A stretch of 64,000 bases of DNA from JBLIRR01 sp049472395. Its GTDB lineage: Bacteria; SZUA-182; DTGQ01; JBLIRR01. The notes under the pieces were generated by a model, which saw only the letters and a list, made by a program, of their open reading frames with translations, was not told the origin of the DNA and did not search any database. Location of the stretch: the NCBI GenBank assembly GCA_049472395.1, contig JBLIRR010000015.1:62001-126000 (forward strand). Reading direction: 5' to 3'. Of the stretch, positions 1-8,611 are shown one piece after another (position 1 is the stretch's first letter; every line of letters begins with the position of its first letter). The position numbers were made by a program, and so were the translations under genes.

Positions 1-1
1 T

Positions 2-346
2 CTTAATTTTGATGGCGCAATAAATATTGATGGGAAAATAGAGGGCGAAATTAATAGTAGAGATGCGCTTATAGTGGGTAAGCACGCAGAGATCTCAGCC
101 CAGATCAAGGTTGGTGCTATATATATCAAAGGCACCATAAAAGGTGATATAACGGCAACAGAAAGAATTGAGATTTATCCATCAGGCAAAGTCTTTGGAA
201 ATATAAAAACGCCTGTGTTAATAATAGAGGAGGGCGTGATTTTCGAAGGACATTGTGAGATGAGACCGGAAAATTTGGCTGAAAATGATATTCCAGATAA
301 TAAGACGTATCAGCCAAAAATAGTTAAGAGTCCTCAGAGAGCATAA
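2..346 (+). CDS. Bactofilin (polymer-forming cytoskeletal protein), 5'-truncated by window edge
   Basis: The reading frame is open from base 2, so the true start lies to the left of the window; a GTG at 74 is internal. The visible protein is a run of short glycine-turned beta repeats (for example DGKIEGEI, KGTIKGDI, SGKVFGNI), ending in an EEGVIFEGHCEM segment and a charged tail. This is the right-handed beta-helix pattern of the bactofilin (DUF583) family, which forms non-nucleotide filaments under the membrane that scaffold cell-shape or surface machinery. The stop codon directly abuts the ATG of the next gene (TAAATG), so the two are probably co-transcribed. Family call is confident; the specific role is not shown. 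Confidence 0.85.
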   Translation, partial: LNFDGAINIDGKIEGEINSRDALIVGKHAEISAQIKVGAIYIKGTIKGDITATERIEIYPSGKVFGNIKTPVLIIEEGVIFEGHCEMRPENLAENDIPDNKTYQPKIVKSPQRA

Positions 347-2071
347 ATGCCTCGTGGTATTGATCTCATCTTATTACACCCCCCATCTGTTTATGATTTT
401 CGGGAAAAACCTATATTTTGGGGACCAATTGCAGATGTAGTTCCCTCCTCGACAATTTTCGAAATGTATCCGATTGGATTTAGCTCAATATCTGAGGTAT
501 TAAGTAGGCATAAAATAAAGACAAAAATAATAAATTTAGCGTATCTTATGCTTGCCAGCGCAGATTTTGATGTTGAGCAGTGCATTAAATCTTTAAATGC
601 AAAAGCATTTGGTATTGATCTTCATTGGTTGTGTCATGCTCATGGTTCGATAGAAATTGCAAAAATTTGTAAAAAATATCATCCGGATATCCCGGTAATT
701 TTTGGGGGCTATTCAGCAACCTTTTTTTATAAAGAAATAATGGAAACGTATCCACAGGTAGATTACATTGTGCGAGGTGATAGTACGGAACTGAGAGTTC
801 TAGAATTAATGAGATGTATCATATATGATTTCCCAAAGGATCATATCGCAAATTTAACATGGAGGCAAAAAAATGGGAAAATATATACGACTCCCCTTGA
901 ACAGCCTGCACAGAAATTGGATGATTATTCAAATAATTATCTAAATCTCTTTAAAATAGGATTAAAAAATTGTGATATAAAGTCACAAATTCCATTTTTA
1001 GGGTGGTGGGGATATCCGATTACGGCTATAATGACAGTGAGAGGGTGCACTCAACATTGTGCAATATGTGGTGGATCTGCATATTCGATGAATCGATTGT
1101 GCAATCGTCAAAAACCGTCATATAGATCAGCAGAGAAAATTATTAATGATGTTAAAAAAGTCTCGTCGTATTCCAAGGCGCCAATTTTTATTATAGGAGA
1201 TATAAATCAGGCTGGCAGTGATTATGCTAATACAATTTTAAGTGGCTTGAAAAAGCTTCATATAAAGAATGAAATCGTTTTTGAATTATTTGATTCTACA
1301 TCTGAGGAATTTTTCAAAAGAGCAGCAGAATCAATAAAAAATTTAAATTTTGAAATGTCACCTGAAACGCATGATGAATCAATGAGAAAATGGGGGGGAA
1401 AAAACTATTTAAATAGAGAAATGGAACAAAATATCCAAAGGGCTTTAGATAATGGCGCAAATAAATTTGACCTTTATTTTATGACAGGAATACCAAAACA
1501 AGATTATGAATCTGTAATGAAAACAATAGAATATTGCGAGACTTTAATGGAACGTTTTGATAGTCGATTAATGCCTTTTATATCCCCCCTTGCTCCTTTT
1601 ATTGATCCATGCTCCTTAGTCTGGGATAATCCTTCAAAATATGGCTATACTTTATTTTGTAAAACACTAGAAGACCATAGAAAAAATCTGCTACAGCCCT
1701 CATGGAAATATATATTATCATATGAAACCAAATGGATGAGCAGAGATCAAATAGTTGAGAGTACATATGAAGCTGCAAAGAGGCTTAATATGTTAAAAGT
1801 TAAATATGGACAGATAAGGAAAGGGGTTGGGCAAAAAATAGATACACGAATAAAAAAATCAGTCGAGTTGATTAAGAAAATTGATACCATTCTTCTTAAT
1901 GAAAAGGATGAAGCACAGAGAGAGGTAAAATTGAAAAATCTTCATGAAGATATGAAAAAATATTCATATTCTACTATCTGTGAGGATGATGAAATAAAAT
2001 GGAACAGTAGAAAGGGTAGCTTTCATTATATAAAAATTTTATTATCATTTATATTAGGTAGATTGAATTAA
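347..2071 (+). CDS. Radical SAM protein with N-terminal B12-binding-like domain
   Basis: A 574-residue enzyme. Residues about 1-170 have the alternating beta/alpha layout of a cobalamin-binding domain (LILLHPPSVYDFR start, FGGYSATFF, RGDSTE), but the B12-ligand motif DxHxxG is not clearly present (DLHWLCH at about 91). The radical SAM cluster is CTQHCAIC with cysteines 234, 238 and 241 (CX3CX2C), which should bind the [4Fe-4S] cluster that cleaves S-adenosylmethionine. The C-terminal 200 residues are helical and charged. Length and order resemble the uncharacterised B12-binding/radical SAM group that includes Ta0216; that subfamily match is from memory. The substrate is unknown. It starts immediately after the bactofilin stop. 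Confidence 0.85.
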   Translation: MPRGIDLILLHPPSVYDFREKPIFWGPIADVVPSSTIFEMYPIGFSSISEVLSRHKIKTKIINLAYLMLASADFDVEQCIKSLNAKAFGIDLHWLCHAHGSIEIAKICKKYHPDIPVIFGGYSATFFYKEIMETYPQVDYIVRGDSTELRVLELMRCIIYDFPKDHIANLTWRQKNGKIYTTPLEQPAQKLDDYSNNYLNLFKIGLKNCDIKSQIPFLGWWGYPITAIMTVRGCTQHCAICGGSAYSMNRLCNRQKPSYRSAEKIINDVKKVSSYSKAPIFIIGDINQAGSDYANTILSGLKKLHIKNEIVFELFDSTSEEFFKRAAESIKNLNFEMSPETHDESMRKWGGKNYLNREMEQNIQRALDNGANKFDLYFMTGIPKQDYESVMKTIEYCETLMERFDSRLMPFISPLAPFIDPCSLVWDNPSKYGYTLFCKTLEDHRKNLLQPSWKYILSYETKWMSRDQIVESTYEAAKRLNMLKVKYGQIRKGVGQKIDTRIKKSVELIKKIDTILLNEKDEAQREVKLKNLHEDMKKYSYSTICEDDEIKWNSRKGSFHYIKILLSFILGRLN

Positions 2072-2091
2072 ATTATTAAGGAGGTTCTTTA

Positions 2092-3214
2092 ATGTATTTC
2101 GAGGATGCTGAATTATTATTATCGGAGCTTAAAAATAAGTGTAATTATTTAAAGGACCATCTTTGACCTCGCTGTAAAGGAAAAGGAAATTAAATTATTA
2201 GATAGAAAAATAGCTTCTCCAAATTTTTGGGCAGAGCCGGAAAAAGCACAAGATATAATGCAAAAACGATCATTATTATTAGGAGATTTAGAATCTTATA
2301 AGGAATTAGAAGAGAGATTGCAGGAGGCTGAACAGTTATTTGAGATTGGAAGGGAAGAAAATGATGAACCAACACTAAAGGAAGCATATCAAGAGATTAA
2401 AGAATTAAAGAAGGCGTTTAATTCATTTGAACTTAAATATTATTTATCAGGTGAATATGATAAAAATAATGCAATTGTAGCAATTCATCCAGGTGCAGGA
2501 GGAATCGAATCTCAGGATTGGGCTGAGATGCTCTTGAGAATGTATACGCGGTGGCTTGATAAGCAAAAGTATAAATATAAAGTTGTGGATTTGCAGCCTG
2601 GACAAGAAGCAGGAATAAAAAGTGTATCTTTTATAGTCACAGCACCGAATGCATATGGATATATGCGGTCAGAATCAGGTGTTCATCGAATGGTAAGAAT
2701 CTCACCTTTTGATTCAAGCTCAAGAAGGCATACCTCATTTGCATCAATTTTCATTTGCCCTGAGATAGATGATAACATTGAGGTTGAAATAAATGATTCA
2801 GATTTAAGAATTGACACATTTCATTCAAGTGGAGCAGGAGGGCAACATGTGAATGTAACGGATTCAGCGGTACGAATAACACATTTACCAACCAATATTG
2901 TGGTACAATGCCAAAATGAGCGTTCCCAATTCCAAAATAAAGAGATAGCAATGAAAATATTAAGGTCAAAATTATACGAAAAAATGCATAGGGAAAAGAA
3001 AGAAGAAATTTCAAAATTAAAAGCAGAAAAAAAAGAGATAGCATGGGGTAGTCAAATAAGATCATATATATTTCATCCCTATCAATTGGTAAAAGATCAT
3101 CGCACAAATATAGAAACTGGAAATATAACCGCTGTGATGAATGGAGAGATAGATATATTTATAAATGCCTATCTTCGAGGAGTCGGGAATAACAAAATAA
3201 CGAGGAATAGCTAA
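2092..3214 (+). CDS. prfB: Peptide chain release factor 2, expressed by programmed +1 frameshift
   Basis: RF2 recognises UAA and UGA stop codons and triggers peptide release. The gene is in two frames: 24 codons from ATG 2092 (good Shine-Dalgarno AAGGAGG at 2078-2084), then in-frame TGA at 2164-2166. The second frame runs from 2165 to 3214 with no gap. After the shift the product is 373 residues. The SPF tripeptide falls at 204-206 (stop-codon recognition) and the GGQ motif at 249-251 (peptidyl-tRNA hydrolysis), within one residue of the E. coli RF2 positions. An annotation beginning at ATG 2258 would lose 55 residues. Autoregulation follows: when RF2 is scarce, ribosomes pause at TGA and shift. 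Confidence 0.97.
2151..2167 (+). promoter_or_regulatory. prfB programmed +1 frameshift site
   Basis: The slippery heptamer CTTTGAC sits at 2161-2167, with the CTT codon in the P site and the stop TGA next. An internal Shine-Dalgarno-like AAAGGA at 2151-2156 ends four bases before it. This is the classical RF2 arrangement; the internal Shine-Dalgarno is weaker than the E. coli AGGGGG. Confidence 0.93.
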
Positions 3215-3230
3215 TGAGTGGGAGAAAATC

Positions 3231-4535
3231 ATGCAATTAGGAAAACATCGCAATTTAATTTATTATCCTATTGTTATGTTCATAGTGATACTCATGGGTG
3301 TGCGGGGTGGAGAAATGTATGGTGAAACGAGAGTGAAAAATCATTTTGAACAGGGAAACACTTATTTAAAAGAGGGAAATTATGAAGAGGCGGTCAACGA
3401 GTTTCAGTATGCAATAAAAGACAATCCATATGTGCCTGAGATATATTATAACTTAGGTTTAGCGCATTATAGATTGCATAAATTTAAGGAATCGATAGAT
3501 GCCTTTAACAGAGCAATGGAATTAAAACCCTATTTTCCAGAGGCGCAATACAATATAGGAGTTGTATATGATCTTGATGACCAACCCCAAAAGGCCATAC
3601 AAGCATATAAAAATGCAATAAAATTATTGCCAAACGATGCTAAATTATATTTTAATTTGGGCTTAGTACAAATTAAAATTGAGCATTATGTAGAGGCAAA
3701 AAAACAGCTCACAAAGGCAATTCAGCTTGATCCTCAATTAATAGATGCGTATCATAATCTTGGTTATTTAGCAGAGCTTGAAGGAGATTTAGACTTAGCT
3801 CAATCATTCTACAAAAAAGCTATTTCCCTTGATCAAACACATATGCTTGCCGATTATAATTTAAAAAGAATATCGGCTAAAAAGATAAAAAGAATGGAGA
3901 GTCCTATAGAATCCAAACAATCTCCCTTATCATTCGAGGGAAATTTGAAAATTAATATGGGAAAAGATGTTGAGTTAGGTAATAGAGAGAATACATTATT
4001 ATCAAAAGAAGGCCATGGTTATGCTTATTATGCTTTGCCAAATCAACGAATAGCACTATTCATAAATTTTGGCTTAACAAGTAAGGATTTTGATAAAGCA
4101 GTAGACGGGGATTCTTCCTCAGTTGATTTCAAAAGAATTATAGGCCCCGCGTATGGCGGTGGACTAAGTTTCGCAAAAGTTCCAATTAAAAAATTAAAAT
4201 TGAATGTTGATGGAAAAATAAGCTTTTTAACTGGGAAAAATGAGGGAGAAAAAACAGATGGATATAAAGTTAACTATAATTGGAGTCTTTATTCCTTAGA
4301 GGCACGAGGAACTTATAGCGACTTCGCATTAACAAATCCTTATGCAGGTATTCGTTTCTCAAAGCTGGATGGGACATTTAAATTGGGAGATACCTCATTA
4401 GATGTGAATCAATCTAATACAATAGGAATATTTTTCGGAGCACAATATCATTATAGCAAGAGTATTGATTTTGATGCTCGAATAAACATAATTGATGAGA
4501 TGTCATTAGCGTTTTCAATAGTGTACATCTTGTAA
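3231..4535 (+). CDS. TPR protein with C-terminal beta-barrel-like domain
   Basis: A 434-residue protein starting at ATG 3231 after GGGAG. Residues about 8-30 form a hydrophobic signal or anchor segment. Residues about 36-215 are five or so tetratricopeptide repeats (motifs such as EQGNTYLKEGNYEEAVNEF and YYNLGLAHYRLHKFKES), typical protein-protein scaffolds. The C-terminal 200 residues change character to alternating polar/hydrophobic strands rich in Gly, Asn and aromatics, and end in SIVYIL, which looks like an outer-membrane barrel. A periplasmic TPR region attached to an outer-membrane barrel is therefore inferred. It lies 16 bases after prfB. The exact function is unknown. Confidence 0.7.
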   Translation: MQLGKHRNLIYYPIVMFIVILMGVRGGEMYGETRVKNHFEQGNTYLKEGNYEEAVNEFQYAIKDNPYVPEIYYNLGLAHYRLHKFKESIDAFNRAMELKPYFPEAQYNIGVVYDLDDQPQKAIQAYKNAIKLLPNDAKLYFNLGLVQIKIEHYVEAKKQLTKAIQLDPQLIDAYHNLGYLAELEGDLDLAQSFYKKAISLDQTHMLADYNLKRISAKKIKRMESPIESKQSPLSFEGNLKINMGKDVELGNRENTLLSKEGHGYAYYALPNQRIALFINFGLTSKDFDKAVDGDSSSVDFKRIIGPAYGGGLSFAKVPIKKLKLNVDGKISFLTGKNEGEKTDGYKVNYNWSLYSLEARGTYSDFALTNPYAGIRFSKLDGTFKLGDTSLDVNQSNTIGIFFGAQYHYSKSIDFDARINIIDEMSLAFSIVYIL

Positions 4536-4557
4536 TAATTTTTTTAAAAAATTATTA
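4533..4557 (+). terminator. AT-only perfect inverted repeat after the prfB-TPR genes
   Basis: A 12-base perfect dyad (TAATAATTTTTT against AAAAAATTATTA) begins at the stop codon of the TPR gene and is followed by more T-rich sequence. It is positioned like a terminator, but the stem has no G:C pair, so it is weak. The rest of the gap up to 4717 shows nothing else clear. Confidence 0.4.
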
Positions 4558-4717
4558 TTATATATTTTTTATTAAATACCCACCTTCTAAATTTTTTATC
4601 AAGTTTCTGTATGTAGATTCATTAAAAAAACCACCTTTTAGATGTTATTGAGGGCTAAATAGTAATTTGGCAAATAATATGCACTAAAAAAATGAAAGTT
4701 TGAAAGGGGAGGGTAAT

Positions 4718-6202
4718 ATGCAGAAAAAATTTATAAGTATATTTCTTGTTCTGGCGTTATCTCCTCTTATGGTCAACGCACAGTTAATTCCTTGGGTGCC
4801 TTTTCAAGTAATACCAAATGAAATAATAGTCCATTATACAATAGGGGCAAATTATGCACAAATTGTTCAATTATATGAAAAATTGGGATTAATGGAAATA
4901 GGAGCCAGTCCCTATAGCGGCGCAAGAAAAGTAATAGTCCCGATAGGGATAAATGTGCTCGATGTAATAAAGGTATTAAACCAAAGTCCCTTAATAGCAC
5001 TTGCGGAACCTAATTTGATAAGATATGCTAATTATATACCGAATGATCCTTTGTATAAATATCAATGGCACCTAAATAATCCTGCTGTACAACAAGCATG
5101 GGATTTATCAAATGGAAAGGATGTGATAGTTGCAATATTTGATTCAGGAATTGCATATCGCACAGGTGATGGTTACACGCAGGCGCCAGATCTCAGCGGG
5201 ACGATCTTTTACCCGAGTTGGGACTTTGTGAATGAAGATCCGTTTCCGGATGATGATTATAGGCATGGAACACATATCGCGGGAATAATCTCTCAGAGTA
5301 CACAAAATAATATTGGGGGTGCAGGTTTGGCTTTTGGCTGCACCCTTATGCCAGTAAAAGTACTTGATTCCACAGGAGCAGGCGAGGTAACAGATATTGT
5401 TGATGCGGTTTATTATGCAGTAAATAACGGCGCTCATATAATAAATATGAGTTACGGATCAACAACAAGCCCCTCTGTAGCAGAGGAAGAGGCAATAAAT
5501 TATGCAGTTGCCCAGGGAGTGACAGTAATATGTTCGGCTGGTAATGAAGCAACGAATGAACCACATTACCCTTCATCCTATCCAGCAACTATATGTGTAA
5601 CTGCATCCAGATATGATCAAACGTTCGCAGAATCATATTCTAACTATGGTCCTGATGTTGATATTTGTGCACCTGGTGGAGACCTTAGAGTAGACCTTAC
5701 AGGAGATGGGAATCCCGATGGAATATATCAGCAGACACATAATGGTATCGATTTTAACACATTTAAGTATTATTATGCAGAGGGTACATCATGTGCTGCT
5801 GCCTATGTAACGGGTGTTACTGCCTTAATGATGTCGGCTTCAGGAAGACATTTAACACCAGAGGAAGTAAGATTTATTTTGCAAAACACGGCTCTGGATC
5901 TTGGTGACCCTGGCTTTGATATATGGTATGGTGCTGGTGTAGTCAATATCATAGCAGCTGTCGAAGAGGCAATAACAGGGGAAATTGCTACAATCTCTTC
6001 ACTCGGATTAATTCCATTTTATCCCATACAAAAAGTATTTCTCCCTTCTTATGGAGCTATTATCTATCCTTTTCAAAAAAGCTCCATCGACACTCAAGCT
6101 CCTTACTATTATAGTGAACTCAATCAAAGTTCATCTCTACTACTGCCGAATAATCAATTTTACAATCCGCATTTAGCACTGCTTAAATGGTTAATTTTTT
6201 AA
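4718..6202 (+). CDS. Secreted subtilisin-family (S8) serine protease
   Basis: 494 residues from ATG 4718, preceded by GGGGAGG at 4706-4712; an upstream in-frame TTG at 4700 is not needed. Residues 1-22 are a signal peptide ending VNAQ. Residues about 35-105 form a propeptide-like domain, then the S8 catalytic fold. The catalytic triad is visible: Asp142 (FDSG), His183 (RHGTHIAG) and Ser358 (EGTSCAAA), with oxyanion Asn276 (SAGNEA). The serine motif differs from the usual GTSMAxPH, lacking the proline and following histidine. About 70 residues follow the protease domain without a recognised module. A related protease lies convergent on the other strand; both are plausible type II secretion substrates. 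Confidence 0.92.
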   Translation: MQKKFISIFLVLALSPLMVNAQLIPWVPFQVIPNEIIVHYTIGANYAQIVQLYEKLGLMEIGASPYSGARKVIVPIGINVLDVIKVLNQSPLIALAEPNLIRYANYIPNDPLYKYQWHLNNPAVQQAWDLSNGKDVIVAIFDSGIAYRTGDGYTQAPDLSGTIFYPSWDFVNEDPFPDDDYRHGTHIAGIISQSTQNNIGGAGLAFGCTLMPVKVLDSTGAGEVTDIVDAVYYAVNNGAHIINMSYGSTTSPSVAEEEAINYAVAQGVTVICSAGNEATNEPHYPSSYPATICVTASRYDQTFAESYSNYGPDVDICAPGGDLRVDLTGDGNPDGIYQQTHNGIDFNTFKYYYAEGTSCAAAYVTGVTALMMSASGRHLTPEEVRFILQNTALDLGDPGFDIWYGAGVVNIIAAVEEAITGEIATISSLGLIPFYPIQKVFLPSYGAIIYPFQKSSIDTQAPYYYSELNQSSSLLLPNNQFYNPHLALLKWLIF

Positions 6203-6226
6203 TGGGTATCTAAATTAATATAACTA

Positions 6227-8437
6227 TTATGGTGTATCTAAGAGAGCGTAATAGGCATTCACTTTTCCCCAGCCATAATATTGATCCCAACCGACTATAC
6301 CTAAATCAATTGCACTTCCTTCAAGAATATTCTTAATTTGTAAAGGAGTAAGGATTACAGTGCTTTTACTGACCACTAGTGCAGCAACTCCAGAAGCAAG
6401 TGCACAGGATGGTGAAGTGCCTTCTTGAAAATAATAACGAAATAAGGTGAAATCTGTTCCATCGTGGGTTTGCTGTAAAATGCCGTCTGCCCATCCATCA
6501 AGATTTTGATCGAGGGCAAGGTTTCCACCTGGGGCAACAATATCGAGCGCTGTGCCATAATTTGAATAAGGAGCAATCGTATCGTCATACTGAGTTGCAC
6601 CGACAGAAATGCAGGAATCATATGAAGCAGGATATTCAAGGGTGCTCGATCCTGCGTTTCCAGAGGAGCTTAAAACAACAACACCACTATTATAGGCAAA
6701 GTCAACAGCCGCCTGCTCCGTAGTAACAATTCCAGGACCACCAAGACTCAAATTAATAATATCCGCACCATTATTTACGGCAAAATAAATTCCATCTACT
6801 TCATTAGCAATAGTTACATCCCCGAGAGGATCCATGATTTTCACAGGCATAATAGTGGCATTAAAGGCGACTCCCGCAACTCCCAGAAGATTATTGGTCG
6901 TTTGGGCTATACATCCGCACATAAATGTGCCATGGGAATTATCATCATCAGGAAAAGCATCTACATTGACAAAATCATATCCAGGTGTAAAAAGAGTCCC
7001 GGCCAAATCAGGAGCTTGAAGAAATACACCACTTGTGCGGTATGCAACACCAGAATCTAATAATGCCACAATAGCACCTACACCAGTGGAAATATCCCAG
7101 GCCCATCCGGTGAAAAGATGTGGCAAATGCCATTGATATGGATAGTAAGGATCATTGGGGACTAAATGAGCGTGGCGGATATAGTTGGGTTCTGCATAAA
7201 GTACATTAGGATGCTGATTATATTTAAGCATAATATTATCAAAAACAGCACTATTTGGAACTGCTACAAGATGAAAACCAACATAAGGACTAATTTTAAG
7301 TAAATGTGTGCCACATTCCTGATGAAGGCGGTTGCTTGAATCCAAAGAAGTTCCAGGTTGAAACATAACGATAATCTCATTTCTGTGAAGAGGGGATTGA
7401 AAATTCATATTCCTTAAAACATTACTTTCTGCTATGGCAAATTCCCCAGGGGGTGGGGAAGGAAGTTCTAAGTTATTCGAGGCCTGAGTAACTCCTTCAG
7501 ACTGAGTCACTGCCTGTGTCGGAGGGAGCGGCGTTTCAAATGAAGAATTGTTTGCATTTATATTATTTGTCTGATTAATTGGAAGTATATTATTCGATTG
7601 CATAGTATTTGAAGGGAGATGTGAAAAAGAAGGAGAGGTGGCATAATTAGTCATAGGGGAAACTGTCATGGTAGGTGAAGAAGTGGAAGATAACGCAAAA
7701 TTATTTCCCTGAAAAATATACCCTCCGCCCTGCCCCATATTAGGTGGGATTATAGAATTAGCTAAGTTATTTAAGGGAGCATTAAACATAGGAAGGGTGG
7801 GTGACATATTTATAGGATTGATAGAATGAGTTAAGTTATTAAGAGGAGCAGCGATCATACCAAGCGAAGAGCTAATATTTAATGAATTCATTGGATTCAT
7901 CAAAGGTGTAGTGTTAAATCCAGCCCCCAATGGAGTTATATTTATACCCATGGGCAAAACTAAATTATTAGATATGAGTGGATCCTGAATTAATAAATTC
8001 ATAGAAGGCTGAGAAAGAATTGCATTATTCATAGAGTTAGGAGGTGATATAATCGCTTGGGCTCCAATTTGGGCAAGAGTAGGCGATATTGGGATGGCAG
8101 CAGAAGGACTACCCATTAATTGAATTGCTGCAGGTTGAACATTAATAAGGCCAGATGAAGGATCAAGGGGAGTAGTCATTATAGGAACTATATTATTTTG
8201 AAGAAGCCCTTGACTAAAATTTCCTAAGCTATTGGAAAGATTCCCTCCTCCCAGATTTAAAAGATTCATAGATCCAGAATTAACAATAAGTGAATCCATA
8301 ATAGTCTGATTGGCATTTCTAAATGAAAAAATACTATTATCATACACAATATTGGCCCCTTTGGCCGATATAATTGAAAAAGAAAAAATAGAAAGGATGA
8401 ATAAACATATACACAGAATCCTTCTCACAGCTTTCAT
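6227..8437 (-). CDS. Secreted subtilisin-family protease with long low-complexity N-terminal region
   Basis: 736 residues from ATG 8437 with a clear AAAGGAGT ribosome site. Signal peptide 1-28 (ends ISAKGA). Residues about 40-330 are low complexity, rich in Asn, Pro, Ser, Met and Leu with recurring NPMNSLN/PLNNL-like words. From about 345 the protein parallels the neighbouring protease: propeptide-like part, Asp461 (LDSG), His502 (SHGTFMCG), Asn594 (SSGNAG), Ser675 (EGTSPSCA). The serine block again departs from the usual GTSMAxPH and has a Cys just after. The two proteases share PNDP, YQWHL and FPDDD words, so they look like diverged paralogues in convergent orientation 24 bases apart. Confidence 0.9.
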   Translation of the reverse strand: MKAVRRILCICLFILSIFSFSIISAKGANIVYDNSIFSFRNANQTIMDSLIVNSGSMNLLNLGGGNLSNSLGNFSQGLLQNNIVPIMTTPLDPSSGLINVQPAAIQLMGSPSAAIPISPTLAQIGAQAIISPPNSMNNAILSQPSMNLLIQDPLISNNLVLPMGINITPLGAGFNTTPLMNPMNSLNISSSLGMIAAPLNNLTHSINPINMSPTLPMFNAPLNNLANSIIPPNMGQGGGYIFQGNNFALSSTSSPTMTVSPMTNYATSPSFSHLPSNTMQSNNILPINQTNNINANNSSFETPLPPTQAVTQSEGVTQASNNLELPSPPPGEFAIAESNVLRNMNFQSPLHRNEIIVMFQPGTSLDSSNRLHQECGTHLLKISPYVGFHLVAVPNSAVFDNIMLKYNQHPNVLYAEPNYIRHAHLVPNDPYYPYQWHLPHLFTGWAWDISTGVGAIVALLDSGVAYRTSGVFLQAPDLAGTLFTPGYDFVNVDAFPDDDNSHGTFMCGCIAQTTNNLLGVAGVAFNATIMPVKIMDPLGDVTIANEVDGIYFAVNNGADIINLSLGGPGIVTTEQAAVDFAYNSGVVVLSSSGNAGSSTLEYPASYDSCISVGATQYDDTIAPYSNYGTALDIVAPGGNLALDQNLDGWADGILQQTHDGTDFTLFRYYFQEGTSPSCALASGVAALVVSKSTVILTPLQIKNILEGSAIDLGIVGWDQYYGWGKVNAYYALLDTP

Positions 8438-8611
8438 TATAACACTCCTTTAAATAAAAATTTTTCAGTAAAATTTTTTAATAAATTTTAAAGATAAGAT
8501 AATAATTTATAATTATTTGCCCCCTTTAATAAGTATAACATTTATTAAGAGAATAATAAATTCTATATTATTGAAGTCTATAATTAAAAGGACAAGTAAA
8601 CTTTATAAATC

